Shown in pieces: positions 35,819 to 44,921 of a DNA stretch of 64,000 bases (the first letter of the stretch is position 1; each line of letters starts with the position of its first letter). Source of the stretch: Streptomyces albiflavescens (GTDB lineage Bacteria > Actinomycetota > Actinomycetes > Streptomycetales > Streptomycetaceae); assembly GCF_014645835.1 (NCBI RefSeq), contig NZ_BMMM01000002.1, forward strand, positions 934,939 through 998,938, in the 5' to 3' direction. Both the position numbers and the translations under genes were made by a program. A model generated the notes under the pieces. That model was not told the DNA's origin and ran no database searches. It saw nothing but the letters and a program-made list of their open reading frames with translations.

Positions 35819-36463
35819 TCAGCAGCCGCTGAGGACCGAGCTCAGCTTGGACTTCTCCGCGGAGTCGACCGAGAGGTCGTAGTAGTACTTCACCTGGACC
35901 CAGGCGCGGACGTAGGTGCAGGCGTAGGCGGTGCGCGACGGCATCCACTCGGCCGGGTCCTGGTCGCCCTTCGCCTGGTTCACGTTGTCGGTGACGGCGA
36001 TGAGCTGGGGGCGGGTCAGGTCGTTGGCGAACGCCTGACGCTGCGAGGTGGTCCACGCGCCGGCGCCGGAGTCCCAGGCCTCGGCCAGCGGCACGAGGTG
36101 GTCGATGTCGAGGTCGGAGGCGGCGGTCCAGGTGGCGCCGTCGTAGACGGAGTACCAACTGCCGCTGGTGGAGGCGCAGGAGGAGTCGGTGACGACGTTC
36201 GTACCGTCGCGCTTCAGGACCGTCTCGCGGGTGTTGCAGGTGCCGGAGATGGTGATCCAGTGGGGGAACAGATCACGGTTGTATCCGGTGCGGTTCTCCG
36301 TCGCCACGGTGAGAGAGGCCAGGTAGGTGCGGGCGGTGGCGGCGCTGACCGGGGTGGGCAGCGCGGCGGAGGCGGTCGGGCCGTTGAATATCCCGACTGT
36401 GGCTATCAGACCGGTGAGGGCTGCGAGTATGCTCAGCCGTCGACGCGCGTAGACCTTTGGCAT
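35819..36463 (-). CDS. Secreted HNH (DUF1524/GmrSD-like) nuclease
   Basis: A 214-residue protein with an N-terminal signal peptide (LSILAALTGLIATVGIFNGPTASA). The nuclease centre is SDLDIDHLVPLAEAWDSGA (DIDH at 119-122) and the second motif is LIAVTDNVNQAKGDQDPAEWMPS. Four Cys are present in the mature part. This is the common Streptomyces extracellular HNH nuclease, likely for DNA scavenging. ATG preceded by GGGAG. Confidence 0.88.
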   Translation of the reverse strand: MPKVYARRRLSILAALTGLIATVGIFNGPTASAALPTPVSAATARTYLASLTVATENRTGYNRDLFPHWITISGTCNTRETVLKRDGTNVVTDSSCASTSGSWYSVYDGATWTAASDLDIDHLVPLAEAWDSGAGAWTTSQRQAFANDLTRPQLIAVTDNVNQAKGDQDPAEWMPSRTAYACTYVRAWVQVKYYYDLSVDSAEKSKLSSVLSGC

Positions 36464-36699
36464 GCGAACTCCCTTGGAGTGGGGGGCCGTTGGGGGTGAG
36501 CGAGCACATGCTTGCGGCGGTGGATTTCCGGAAGGTGTGAGTCAGGTAAGAAGCTAGTGACGTGCTCATGTCATAGCAATGCTCACGACAAGATCAGTCG
36601 GTCGGTGCGAAGGTTTCGCGGCGTGAGCGGGCTGCTGAGTCATGTCGGGACCAAAGGCCCTACGGCCTCCGTCCGGGCATCCCGTAGGGTGGACGGCGC

Positions 36700-36812
36700 A
36701 GAAGGGGAGTAGCTCTTCGCCGGACCGTCGACATACTGCTCAGCTCGTCTGAGCCGGCGCCCGGAGGCAGGCCTCGTTTCGAGGGGTCGGCCAGCGAGAC
36801 CTTCGGCAAGCA
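36700..36812 (+). promoter_or_regulatory. yybP-ykoY (Mn2+) riboswitch
   Basis: The 5' signature GAAGGGGAGTAGC (36701-36713) is the family hallmark. It is followed by CCGTCGACATAC, a central helix with AGCCGGCGCCCGGAGGC, and the 3' signature GCGAGACCTTCGGC (36794-36807). GAAGG at the start can pair with CCTTC at 36799-36803 to close P1. It lies ~150 bases upstream of a TMEM165/GDT1-family gene, whose family is known to be controlled by this riboswitch. Confidence 0.88.
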
Positions 36813-36958
36813 GTGCACCGCCCGTGCCGTGTCGTTCATGCGGCGTGGGTGCTCCTGCCCGCGCCTCCCGGCGCGGGTGCCGCTGTGTGCTGCCGTGCCG
36901 AGGTGTCGCAGCGCAGTTACAGCACTCTCGGTGGGGCAGCCCGACCGATTGAGGAATT

Positions 36959-37540
36959 TTGATCAGCTTCAGTGTGATGGCGCTCGTCTTCGGCGTCGTC
37001 TTCCTTGCCGAGCTGCCGGACAAGACCGCGCTCGCCGGCCTCGTCCTCGGCACGCGCTACCGTGCGTCGTACGTCTTCGCCGGTGTCGCCGCCGCCTTCG
37101 CCCTTCATGTCGCGCTCGCCGTCGCGGCGGGCAGCGTGCTGACCCTGCTGCCGCAGCAGATCGTGCATGCGCTGACCGGTGTCCTCTTTCTCGGTGGCGC
37201 GGCGGTTCTGCTGATGAAGAAGGACGAGGACGAGGAGGAGATCCGCAAGCCCGAGAACCAGAGCTTCTGGAAGGTCTCGGGGGCGGGCTTCATGCTCATC
37301 CTGGTCGCCGAGTTCGGTGACCTCACCCAGATCATGACGGCGAACCTCGCGGCCCGCTACGACGACCCGCTCTCCGTCGGCCTCGGCGCGGTCCTCGCGC
37401 TGTGGGCGGTCGCCGGGCTCGGCATCGTCGGGGGCAAGGCGCTGATGAAGCGGGTGCCGCTGGAGCTGATCACCAAGGTGGCGGCGGTGCTCATGACGGC
37501 GCTGGGTGCGTGGAGTCTGTACGAGGCCGTGGCGGGCTGA
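36959..37540 (+). CDS. TMEM165/GDT1 (UPF0016) family cation transporter
   Basis: A 193-residue protein with six hydrophobic segments. The two family motifs are FLAELPDKTALAGLVLG (residues 16-32; Pro where Gly is usual) and LILVAEFGDLTQIMTANLAA. A charged loop, MKKDEDEEEIRKPEN, separates the halves. The start is TTG with GAGG close upstream. Bacterial members export Mn2+ or other divalent cations. A manganese riboswitch upstream fits this well: expression should rise when Mn2+ is high. Confidence 0.9.
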   Translation: MISFSVMALVFGVVFLAELPDKTALAGLVLGTRYRASYVFAGVAAAFALHVALAVAAGSVLTLLPQQIVHALTGVLFLGGAAVLLMKKDEDEEEIRKPENQSFWKVSGAGFMLILVAEFGDLTQIMTANLAARYDDPLSVGLGAVLALWAVAGLGIVGGKALMKRVPLELITKVAAVLMTALGAWSLYEAVAG

Positions 37541-38056
37541 GGCCTGGCGGGGTCGGTGGGTTGCGTCGCTCTCTGTGGGTGGGTGGCGTCGCCTTCCGTC
37601 GGTGCGAGGGTCGGGGCGTGCCGATGCATCCGGCCTTCGCCGGTGGGTGGCGTCGCTTTTCGCCGGTGGGTGGGTCGGGGCCGTGCCGGTACATCCGCCC
37701 GTCGCCGGTGGATCAGACGTTGGCCTCCTGGGATCCGTTTCCAGGTCCGAACGTGAGCGACGGGCATTCGATGTACCGGCACGGCCCCGACCGTCGTCTG
37801 GCGGCTGCGGGGTGTGGGGGCTTGGGTGTCTCGATGTCCGTACGGCGTCGGAGAGGCGTCCTTGTGGCGTCGCGAGGGTGGCCGCAGCGGGTGGGCCGGT
37901 GGAAGTGCAGGTCAGGGGCGGTGGCGCCGTGGGGGTCTTGTTTTGTATCGTTGAGGAACAAAGTGGCTCCCGCCCGCACTCCCTGACCGGCGGGCGGGGC
38001 CGCCTTGTCCCGGGGGCCACGCCTTGGCCCCCTTTCCCGCGCCTTGGAGCATGCCG
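37541..38056. other. Gene-poor stretch with palindromic element
   Basis: The gap between the transporter and the HAD gene has no supported gene. It contains the palindromic element at 37673-37792 and a partial extra left half at ~37608-37632. The promoter of the HAD gene must lie in the last 100 bases. Confidence 0.6.
37673..37792. repeat. Nested palindromic element, copy A
   Basis: The outer arms 37673-37695 and 37770-37792 are a perfect 23-bp inverted repeat (core GGGGCCGTGCCGGTACATC). Inner arms GCCCGTCGC (37697-37705) and GCGACGGGC (37757-37765) form a second perfect stem. Copy B is at 39135-39248. Confidence 0.85.
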
Positions 38057-38719
38057 ATGACGGCCACGACCGTTCTGACCGCCCGCGCCCTCCTGCTCGA
38101 CATGGACGGCACCCTCGTCAACTCCGACGTCGTCGTCGAGCGCTGCTGGCGCCGCTGGGCCGACCGGCACGGGCTGAACGGGGACGAGGTCATGAAGGTC
38201 GTCCACGGCAGGCAGGGGTACGCCTCGATGGCGGTGCTGCTGCCGGATCGGCCGATGGAGCAGAACCACGCCGACAATGCGCGGATGCTCGCCGAGGAGA
38301 CCGCCGACATGGACGGTGTCGTCGCGATTCCGGGCGCTCCTCAGTTCCTGGCCTCCCTTGCCGGGGTGCCGCACGCACTTGTGACGTCCGCGGATGTGGC
38401 CCTGTCCAACGCACGGATGGCTGCCGCCGGGCTCGAACTTCCCGACGTGCGCGTCACCGCCGAGTCCGTCGGCGCGAGCAAGCCGGATCCCGAGGGGTTT
38501 CTGAAGGGGGCCGCCGAGCTGGGTGTCGCGCCCGAGGAGTGCGTCGTCTTCGAGGACTCCGGGGCGGGGATCGCGGCGGGGCGGGCTGCCGGGATGCGGG
38601 TCGTCGGGGTCGGGCCTCGGGCGGGCTTCCATCGGCCGGACGTCCTCGTCCGCGACCTTACGCAGGTGCGGGTGGAGTCCGCCGGGGGCGGCTTGATCCG
38701 GCTGCACATCGACGGCTGA
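38057..38719 (+). CDS. HAD-superfamily phosphatase (beta-phosphoglucomutase/GPP-like)
   Basis: A 220-residue protein. ATG at 38057 with GGAG seven bases upstream (an ATG at 38051 is too close). Motif I is ALLLDMDGTLVNSD, motif II ALVTSADVALSNARM, motif III VGASKPDPEGFLKGA, and motif IV CVVFEDSGAGIAAGRAAGMRVVGV. It fits the DOG/GPP-like group that removes phosphate from small sugars or glycerol-phosphate. The substrate is unknown. Confidence 0.9.
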   Translation: MTATTVLTARALLLDMDGTLVNSDVVVERCWRRWADRHGLNGDEVMKVVHGRQGYASMAVLLPDRPMEQNHADNARMLAEETADMDGVVAIPGAPQFLASLAGVPHALVTSADVALSNARMAAAGLELPDVRVTAESVGASKPDPEGFLKGAAELGVAPEECVVFEDSGAGIAAGRAAGMRVVGVGPRAGFHRPDVLVRDLTQVRVESAGGGLIRLHIDG

Positions 38720-38909
38720 GGTCCGCTGAGGGGACCGTGAGTTCTTTCGCCCCCTCCGCCCCTACCCGTCCCGTACCTGGGGGCTGCCGCCCCCAGACCC
38801 CCGCATCGGCCTGAACGGCCTCGTCCTCAAACGCCGGACGGGCTGAAAGATCAAGCACCGGACGGGCGGGAAGAGCGCTGGCACCCGCTCGGGTGGGACG
38901 CGCGGCCCC

Positions 38910-39122
38910 CAGTCGCGCGCGGTCGCAGCCGTGCCCTCGACGCGGCCGCAGTCGCGGCGCTCGGCCCGCAGCCGCCCGCGGTCGCAGCCGTACCGTCGAC
39001 GCGGCCGCAGTCGCGGCGCTCGGCCCGCAGCCGCCCGCGGTCGCAGCCGTACCGTCGACGCGGCCGCAGTCGCGGCGCAGGGCCCGCAGTCGCAGCCGTA
39101 CCCTCGACGCACCCGCAGTCGC
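38910..39122. repeat. 59-bp tandem repeat
   Basis: Full copies start at 38942 and 39001, with a shorter third copy from 39060 and a partial one before 38942. The unit begins GCGGCCGCAGTCGCGGCGCT. Reading frames through it are repetitive and not protein-like. The gap 38720-39359 has no supported gene. Confidence 0.8.
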
Positions 39123-39134
39123 CAGACCACGGAA

Positions 39135-39248
39135 GGGGCCGCGCCGGTACATCACATGCCCCGTCGCTTACGTGGTTGCCAACAGGCAGGCCCCTGTAGC
39201 CCAAGCGATCTGCCGCCGGCGACGGGGCGGATGTACCGGCGCGGCCCC
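39135..39248. repeat. Nested palindromic element, copy B
   Basis: The outer arms 39135-39153 and 39230-39248 are a perfect 19-bp inverted repeat (GGGGCCGCGCCGGTACATC); the inner arms GCCCCGTCGC (39158-39167) and GCGACGGGGC (39219-39228) form a second stem. Same design and near-same arms as copy A, but a different centre. Confidence 0.85.
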
Positions 39249-39259
39249 GACCCGCCCAC

Positions 39260-39350
39260 CGGGCGCGGGCGCAGTCACGTAGCCCCGCCCCGTCCACCGG
39301 GCGCGGGCGCAGTCACGTAGCCCCGCCCCGTCCACCGGGCGCGGCGGCGC
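39260..39350. repeat. 38-bp tandem repeat
   Basis: The unit GGGCGCGGGCGCAGTCACGT.. repeats at 38-bp spacing more than twice, ending ~10 bp before the stop of the peptidoglycan-binding gene. Confidence 0.7.
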
Positions 39351-39359
39351 GGCCATCGC

Positions 39360-40550
39360 TCAGGGCTCCGTCGTCTCCGACTCCAGGCTTGTCCGGGTTG
39401 CCCCGCCGTACACACCCTGCTCGTCGGCCGTGATACCCCGCGCCCACTGGTAGCGGCGCACGGCCTCCTCGACCTGGTTGTCGTACTTGCCGTCGTCGTT
39501 GCCCATGTAGAGCGACAACTGGCGTAGGCGCAGTTGGAGCTCGGTGACCTCGGGGCCCTTGTCACCGCGCTGCAGAGTCTGCACGCGGTCGTCCGAGCCG
39601 TCGCGCGTGGGCTCCACCGAACCCGTCGCGCTCGCGCTCGTCGGCGTCTGCGTCGGCGTGGCTGACTGGGACGGCGTGGCCGACGCGCTCGACCGGGATG
39701 CCGAGGGCGACGGGCTCGCGCTGAGCGACGGAGCCGGAACGGCCGGCACAGGCGCCGTGGACGACGCGCTCTGCGACGGCGACACCGAGGCCGCCGCGGA
39801 CGACACCTCCGGCACGCTCGCCCGTACACCCTCAGGCAAAGCGCCGTTCCGCGCGGGAGTGTCGTACGAGAACAGCCCGCTCGCGATCCCCGCCGCCGCC
39901 ACAACGGCCACGACGGCTCCCGCGACGACCAGCACAGCGGTACGCCGACGCCGGGGCCGCTCGTCCGGGACGGCCGGCGGACCGGGCTCCGGGGACTGCT
40001 CATGGAACAGGTCCACGTCGGCTGCACGCGGCTCGGACGGCGTCGCGCCGAGCCGCACGGCCGCGTCGGACGGCACGGCAGCGAGACGCATCGTGGAGTC
40101 GGACGCGGACGCGGACGCGGACCGGGACCCGGAGTCGGAGTCGGACCCGGACCGGGACCCGGAGGCGGGCCCGGACCGGGAGTCGGCGTCGGACCCGGAC
40201 CGGGAGTCGGACCCGGCTCCTGATCCGGACCCGGAGTCGGACCCGGAGCCCAGGCCCTCCTCGGCGCCTTCCGGAGCCACGGCGCCTTCCGGAGCCACGG
40301 CGCCTTCCGGAGCGACGGCGCCTTCCGGAGCGACGGCTCCCCCCGCCCCGGCCCCCGCGGAGCCCCCCGCCCCCAGCTCCACATAGGGCCGAATCCGCAA
40401 CGGATCGAAGTCCTCCGCCGCTGCCGCCTCCGCCGTGCGGGCGTCGCGCAGCGCGTCGGACGCCCGTTGCGCGCAGGCGCAGGACGGAGTGCCGTCCGGC
40501 GCGCGGGGTGCCGTGCACTCGGGGCATACATGCCCGTTCGGTTCAGTCAT
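39360..40550 (-). CDS. Membrane protein with peptidoglycan-binding domain and low-complexity linkers
   Basis: A 396-residue protein, GGGGGAGGG nine bases before the ATG at 40550. N-terminal zinc-type motif [13 protein letters not shown]; then four VAPEGA repeats (from an 18-bp DNA repeat) and a ~60-residue Ser/Gly/Asp/Arg stretch ([15 protein letters not shown]..). One membrane segment, [24 protein letters not shown], is followed by a Ser/Ala/Pro linker. The C terminus, [43 protein letters not shown].., is a PG_binding_1 domain, placed outside the membrane. Confidence 0.88.
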   Translation of the reverse strand: MTEPNGHVCPECTAPRAPDGTPSCACAQRASDALRDARTAEAAAAEDFDPLRIRPYVELGAGGSAGAGAGGAVAPEGAVAPEGAVAPEGAVAPEGAEEGLGSGSDSGSGSGAGSDSRSGSDADSRSGPASGSRSGSDSDSGSRSASASASDSTMRLAAVPSDAAVRLGATPSEPRAADVDLFHEQSPEPGPPAVPDERPRRRRTAVLVVAGAVVAVVAAAGIASGLFSYDTPARNGALPEGVRASVPEVSSAAASVSPSQSASSTAPVPAVPAPSLSASPSPSASRSSASATPSQSATPTQTPTSASATGSVEPTRDGSDDRVQTLQRGDKGPEVTELQLRLRQLSLYMGNDDGKYDNQVEEAVRRYQWARGITADEQGVYGGATRTSLESETTEP

Positions 40551-40717
40551 GCGTGGGTCCCTCCCCCGTGGAGAACTCCAGAGATTATCCGGAGGTCCCT
40601 CACGCAATCTCCAGAGTCCCCCCGGAATCCCCGCCTCCGCCGGACTCAACAGGCCATAACCGGTCACACCGACCAGGATGGAGGGTGACCCAGACCCTCG
40701 GGGCTCAGGGAGGCCGC

Positions 40718-42838
40718 ATGACCGGGGATGCGCACGGTTCGGACACGACCGAAACGCACGACGCGGGCGGGCCGACCGGCGTGAACGAGTCGGCCGTGCG
40801 GCGGCGCGCGGCGGCCGCCGCCGACGCGCGCGACACCGTGCACGGCAGCGTCTTCGTCTCGATCGGCGCGCTCCTGATGGGCATGCTGCTCGCCGCGCTG
40901 GACCAGACGATCGTGTCGACCGCGCTGCCGACCATCGTCAGCGACCTCGGCGGTCTGGAGCACCTGTCCTGGGTGGTCACCGCGTACCTGCTCGCGTCGA
41001 CCGCGGCGACCCCGCTGTGGGGCAAGCTCGGTGACCAATACGGCCGGAAGAAGCTGTTCCAGGCGGCGATCGTGATCTTTCTGATCGGCTCCGCGCTGTG
41101 CGGCCTGGCGCAGAACATGCCCCAGCTGATCGGCTTCCGGGCGCTGCAAGGCCTCGGCGGCGGTGGGCTGCTGGTGCTGTCGATGGCGATCGTCGGCGAC
41201 CTCGTCCCGCCGCGTGAACGGGGCAAGTACCAGGGGCTGTTCGGCGCCGTCTTCGGGGCGACCAGCGTCCTCGGGCCGCTGCTCGGAGGGCTCTTCACCG
41301 AGCACCTCAGCTGGCGCTGGGTGTTCTACATCAACCTGCCCGTCGGCATCGTCGCGCTCGCCGTGATCGCGGCGGTCCTGCACATCCCCAGGAAGTCCGC
41401 ACAGCACGTCATCGACTATCTCGGCACGTTCCTCATAGCCGCGGTCGCCACCTGCCTGATCCTGGTGGCCTCGCTCGGCGGCACCACCTGGGGCTGGGGA
41501 TCGGCCCAGGTCATCGGCCTCGTCGTGCTGGGCGTGGTCCTGGCCGTGGTGTTCGTCGCCGTGGAGCGGCGGGCGGCCGAACCCGTCCTCCCGCTCAAAC
41601 TGTTCCGTATCCGCACGTTCACGCTCTCCGCCGTCATCAGCTTCATCGTCGGCTTCGCGATGTTCGGTGCGATGACCTATCTGCCGACCTTCCTCCAGGT
41701 CGTCCAGGGCGTGTCGCCCACCCTGTCCGGTGTGCACATGCTGCCGATGGTGTTCGGTCTGCTGCTGTCGTCCACGGTCTCCGGACAGATCGTCAGCCGT
41801 ACCGGCCGGTGGAAGGTGTTCCCCATCGCGGGCACCGGGGTCACGGCCATCGGTCTGCTGCTGCTCCACCAGCTCGACGAGAACAGCAGCACCGGCGAGA
41901 TGAGTTCGTACTTCTTCATCTTCGGTCTGGGGCTCGGCCTGGTCATGCAGGTGCTGGTCCTGATCGTGCAGAACGCGGTGTCGTACGAGGATCTGGGCGT
42001 CGCCACCTCGGGCGCGACCTTCTTCCGCTCCATCGGCGCCTCGTTCGGGGTCGCCATCTTCGGCACGGTCTTCGCGAGCCGCCTCGCCGACAAGCTGACG
42101 GTCGCGCTCAGCGGGCAGCAGCTCCCCGCGGGCATCTCCCCGAACTCCCTCAAGGCCGACCCGAAGGGCATCGGCGAGCTGCCGACCGCGCTGCGGCAGC
42201 CGGTGCTGCATGCGTACGCGTCGTCCATCACGGACGTCTTCCTGTACGCCGCCCCGGTCGCCGTGCTCGGCTTCGTACTGGCCTGGTTCCTGCGCGAGGA
42301 CAAGCTGCGGGGGTCCGTCATGGCGCCGGACGTCACCGAGACGCTCGCCACCAATCCGGTGGAGCGGTCGTCGTACGACGAGGTGTGCCGGGCGCTGTCC
42401 GTGCTCGGCACCCGGGAGGGGCGGCGCGAGATCTACGAGAAGATCACCGTGCGGGCGGGCCTGGACCTGCTGCCCGCGGCGAGCTGGCTGCTGCTGCGGA
42501 TCAAGAAGTACGGGTGGGCGGAGCCCGCGGAGCTGGCCGAGCGCAGCACCGTACCGCTGAGCGTCGTCCTCGCCGCCGCCCGGCAGGTCGAGGAGCGCCG
42601 GCTCGTGCTGCGCGAGGGACTCGACCTCGTCCTGACCGACCAGGGCCGCGAGGCCGCCGAGAAACTCGCCAAGGCCCGTGAGGAGTCCCTGGCCGAGCTG
42701 CTCGGCGACTGGTGGAGCGCGGACTGTCCGACCGACCTGACCAAGCTGGTCGAGCAGCTGAACACCGAGATGTGCGGATCCGACGCGGAACAGCCGCACG
42801 ACGGGGCGGCGTCGCGCCCGCAGGGGAGGCCGGTCTGA
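40718..42838 (+). CDS. EmrB/QacA-type MFS exporter fused to a C-terminal winged helix
   Basis: A 706-residue protein. AGGGAGG precedes the ATG at 40718. Residues ~45-530 form a 14-segment DHA2 exporter: [24 protein letters not shown], the loop motif [42 protein letters not shown] and the antiporter region [21 protein letters not shown]. The last ~170 residues (from [18 protein letters not shown]) form a soluble domain resembling a MarR/DUF-type winged helix, with [24 protein letters not shown] fused regulatory or sensing domain on an exporter is uncommon. Drug or metabolite efflux is likely. Confidence 0.9.
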   Translation: MTGDAHGSDTTETHDAGGPTGVNESAVRRRAAAAADARDTVHGSVFVSIGALLMGMLLAALDQTIVSTALPTIVSDLGGLEHLSWVVTAYLLASTAATPLWGKLGDQYGRKKLFQAAIVIFLIGSALCGLAQNMPQLIGFRALQGLGGGGLLVLSMAIVGDLVPPRERGKYQGLFGAVFGATSVLGPLLGGLFTEHLSWRWVFYINLPVGIVALAVIAAVLHIPRKSAQHVIDYLGTFLIAAVATCLILVASLGGTTWGWGSAQVIGLVVLGVVLAVVFVAVERRAAEPVLPLKLFRIRTFTLSAVISFIVGFAMFGAMTYLPTFLQVVQGVSPTLSGVHMLPMVFGLLLSSTVSGQIVSRTGRWKVFPIAGTGVTAIGLLLLHQLDENSSTGEMSSYFFIFGLGLGLVMQVLVLIVQNAVSYEDLGVATSGATFFRSIGASFGVAIFGTVFASRLADKLTVALSGQQLPAGISPNSLKADPKGIGELPTALRQPVLHAYASSITDVFLYAAPVAVLGFVLAWFLREDKLRGSVMAPDVTETLATNPVERSSYDEVCRALSVLGTREGRREIYEKITVRAGLDLLPAASWLLLRIKKYGWAEPAELAERSTVPLSVVLAAARQVEERRLVLREGLDLVLTDQGREAAEKLAKAREESLAELLGDWWSADCPTDLTKLVEQLNTEMCGSDAEQPHDGAASRPQGRPV

Positions 42839-42856
42839 GTCCGCGAACTCCCCGAG

Positions 42857-43381
42857 TCAGCCGGTCAGTTCCTTCCTGAACCAGTGCTCGGCGTAGATGT
42901 CGTCGTTGTGCGCCTCGGTCTCCTCGTAGCCGTGCCGGGCGTAGAGTGCGCGCGCCTCCACGAGGTCGTTGCGGGTGTCGAGGATCAGCCGCTCGGCGCC
43001 CAGGCCGCGGGCCGCCTCCTCGGCCGCCGCGAGCAGCACGGGGCCGCCACCCTTGCCGCGCAGCTCCTCGCGGACGAACACGCGGCTCAGCTCGCCCGTC
43101 GTGGCGTCGAGCATCCGCACCCCCGCCGTGCCCCCGGGCTCACCGTCGTACCGCGCGACCAGCAGCACCCCGGTGGGCGCCGCGAACTCGGCCCCCGTCC
43201 GCGCGGCGACCTCCCGCTCCAGCTCGTCGGGATCCGTCGTGCGCCCTTCGTGCAACAGATACCAGCGGTCGCTGACCTCCGTGTAGTACGCCCGCCAGAG
43301 CGCGGCGGCGACGGGGGAGTCGAAGGGCTCGGGGGCGACGGTCCAGGAAGTCGTCGTACGCGTACGGGTCATGACGGTCAT
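42857..43381 (-). CDS. GNAT-family N-acetyltransferase
   Basis: A 174-residue protein. The acetyl-CoA loop is in RVFVREELRGKGGGPVLLAAAEEAARGLG, the following strand is RLILDTRNDLVEARALYARHGYEE. Two Met starts (43381, 43372) are possible and neither has a strong ribosome site. It is divergent from the WYL-domain regulator at 43523. Substrate unknown. Confidence 0.88.
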   Translation of the reverse strand: MTVMTRTRTTTSWTVAPEPFDSPVAAALWRAYYTEVSDRWYLLHEGRTTDPDELEREVAARTGAEFAAPTGVLLVARYDGEPGGTAGVRMLDATTGELSRVFVREELRGKGGGPVLLAAAEEAARGLGAERLILDTRNDLVEARALYARHGYEETEAHNDDIYAEHWFRKELTG

Positions 43382-43522
43382 TCTCAGGAGTCGCGGCCCC
43401 CGGTCCGCAAGCGGATTACGGCGGACTGTCAGTGACAGCGGAGAGACTGGAGGGCATGAACCGCACCAACTGGCCGGGCCGGCCGGGCTGCACAGGCTCG
43501 TCGGACTGGAGGACCGGCTGAC

Positions 43523-44242
43523 GTGAACCGAACCGACCGGTTGTACGCCCTCGTCGAAGAATTGCGTGCCGCCGCACCCCGCCCGCGCAGCGCCCGTACG
43601 CTCGCGCGCCGCTTCGAGGTCAGCATCCGCACGATCGAGCGGGATCTCGCCGCGCTGCAGCAGTCCGGTGTGCCCATCCACGCCGAGCCCGGCCGGACCG
43701 GTGGCTATGTCCTGGACAGGGAGCGGACCCTGCCGCCGCTGTCCATCACGCCGGCCGAGGCAACCGCGCTCGCCGTCGGGCTGCGTGCGCTCACCGGCAC
43801 GCCGTTCGCGGCCGACGCGCGCAGCGCGCTGCACAAGGTGCTCGCGGTGATGCCCGGGCACGAGCGGGCCGCCGCGGCCGATCTCGCCGGGCGGGTCCGC
43901 CTGCTCGTCCCCGCGTCGGCGGAGCGGCGGCCGTCCGTGCCGACGGTGCCGGGGCCGGTGTGCGAGGCGCTGACCGCCGGGCGGACACTGCGCCTGGAGT
44001 ACGCGGACGTCGCGGGCGCGGTGACCGGTCGCACCGTCGAACCGCTCGGGTTCCTCGGCGGCCACGATCACTGGTATCTGCTGGCCTGGTGCCGGCTGCG
44101 GTCCGGGGCCCGGTGCTTCCGCCTGGACCGGATACGGGAGGCCGTGATGCTCGACGAGCGGGCACCGCGGCGCTCCGTCGACCCGGCCGAACTCGACATG
44201 CTGGGATGGGACTTGGTGCCGCTGGGAGAGCTCGGAATGTGA
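43523..44242 (+). CDS. WYL-domain (HTH_11) transcriptional regulator
   Basis: A 239-residue protein. N-terminal HTH_11: DRLYALVEELRAAAPRPRSARTLARRFEVSIRTIERDLAALQQSGVPI. The WYL part shows EPLGFLGGHDHWYLLAWCRLRSGARCFRLDRI, with the sequence HDHWYLLAW. GTG start with GGAGGA nine bases upstream. Such proteins sense ligands (often nucleic-acid related) and control neighbouring genes; here GNAT or the SnoaL-like gene that follows 86 bases later. Confidence 0.9.
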   Translation: MNRTDRLYALVEELRAAAPRPRSARTLARRFEVSIRTIERDLAALQQSGVPIHAEPGRTGGYVLDRERTLPPLSITPAEATALAVGLRALTGTPFAADARSALHKVLAVMPGHERAAAADLAGRVRLLVPASAERRPSVPTVPGPVCEALTAGRTLRLEYADVAGAVTGRTVEPLGFLGGHDHWYLLAWCRLRSGARCFRLDRIREAVMLDERAPRRSVDPAELDMLGWDLVPLGELGM

Positions 44243-44328
44243 CGGCAATCACCGACACAGGGGTGTCGCGCACCCGTACGAGGCTGATGCCACGAACTCC
44301 GCACCGAAGGACAGGGACGGCGACAGCC

Positions 44329-44841
44329 ATGCCAGCGACGACCTCGACCGACAACACCACTACCGACAACGCCACGACCGACATCACCAGGCCCGGGAAC
44401 CCCACGCCCGGGAACCCCACGCCCGGGAACCCCACGCCCGGCACCGCCCTCACCCCGGCGACCGGCATCGCGCTCTTCGAACGCTGGACGGCCCTGTGGA
44501 ACGGCGACCTCACCGAGCCCGAACGCTTCCTCGCCCCGAACTTCCGTATCCGCTTCGGCAACGACCCCGACAAAGCGGACACCGACACCCTCCATGGACC
44601 GCAGGCCATCGTCGACTACGTCGCCGCCTTCCGGGCATCGCTGCCCGGACATCGCTACGCCGTCGAAGGCACTCCGCTCGTCGACGCCGGGCAGGGCAGC
44701 GTGGCGTCCCGCTGGTACGTGACACGGCGGGACGAGTCGGGGATCACCATGGCGAAGAGCGGCATCGATCTGTTCCAGGTGGAGGAAGGGCGCATCGTGA
44801 CCGTGTGGTCGGTGACGGGGCTGCGGCGCTTCGCCCCGTGA
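44329..44841 (+). CDS. SnoaL-like (NTF2 fold) protein
   Basis: A 170-residue protein. The N-terminal ~45 residues are Thr/Asn/Pro-rich with three GNPTP repeats (15-bp DNA repeat). The core, ALFERWTALWNGDLTEPERFLAPNFRIRF.. to GIDLFQVEEGRIVTVWSVTG, matches the SnoaL-like/nuclear-transport-factor-2 fold. Such proteins are enzymes (e.g. polyketide cyclases) or ligand binders. The substrate is unknown. Confidence 0.85.
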   Translation: MPATTSTDNTTTDNATTDITRPGNPTPGNPTPGNPTPGTALTPATGIALFERWTALWNGDLTEPERFLAPNFRIRFGNDPDKADTDTLHGPQAIVDYVAAFRASLPGHRYAVEGTPLVDAGQGSVASRWYVTRRDESGITMAKSGIDLFQVEEGRIVTVWSVTGLRRFAP

Positions 44842-44921
44842 CGGACCCCGTTTGAGGGGCGCCTTCCGGGCAACCCGGCCCGGGAACCGGCCCGTCGGGT
44901 CGAGAACCCCGGAAGGCATCC

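Noticed and set aside
38910..39350. CRISPR-like array
   Set aside because: The units are 59 and 38 bp tandem repeats without unique spacers, and no cas gene is nearby.
40664..42799. Very long open frame antisense to the EmrB-type exporter
   Set aside because: It is a mirror of the exporter's codon bias; residues are Arg/Gly/Asp-rich with no family signature.
44861..44917. Terminator GCCTTCCGG..CCGGAAGGC before 44922
   Set aside because: A 9-bp stem exists, but the loop is ~40 bases and it ends 5 bases before the next start; more likely chance or leader structure.
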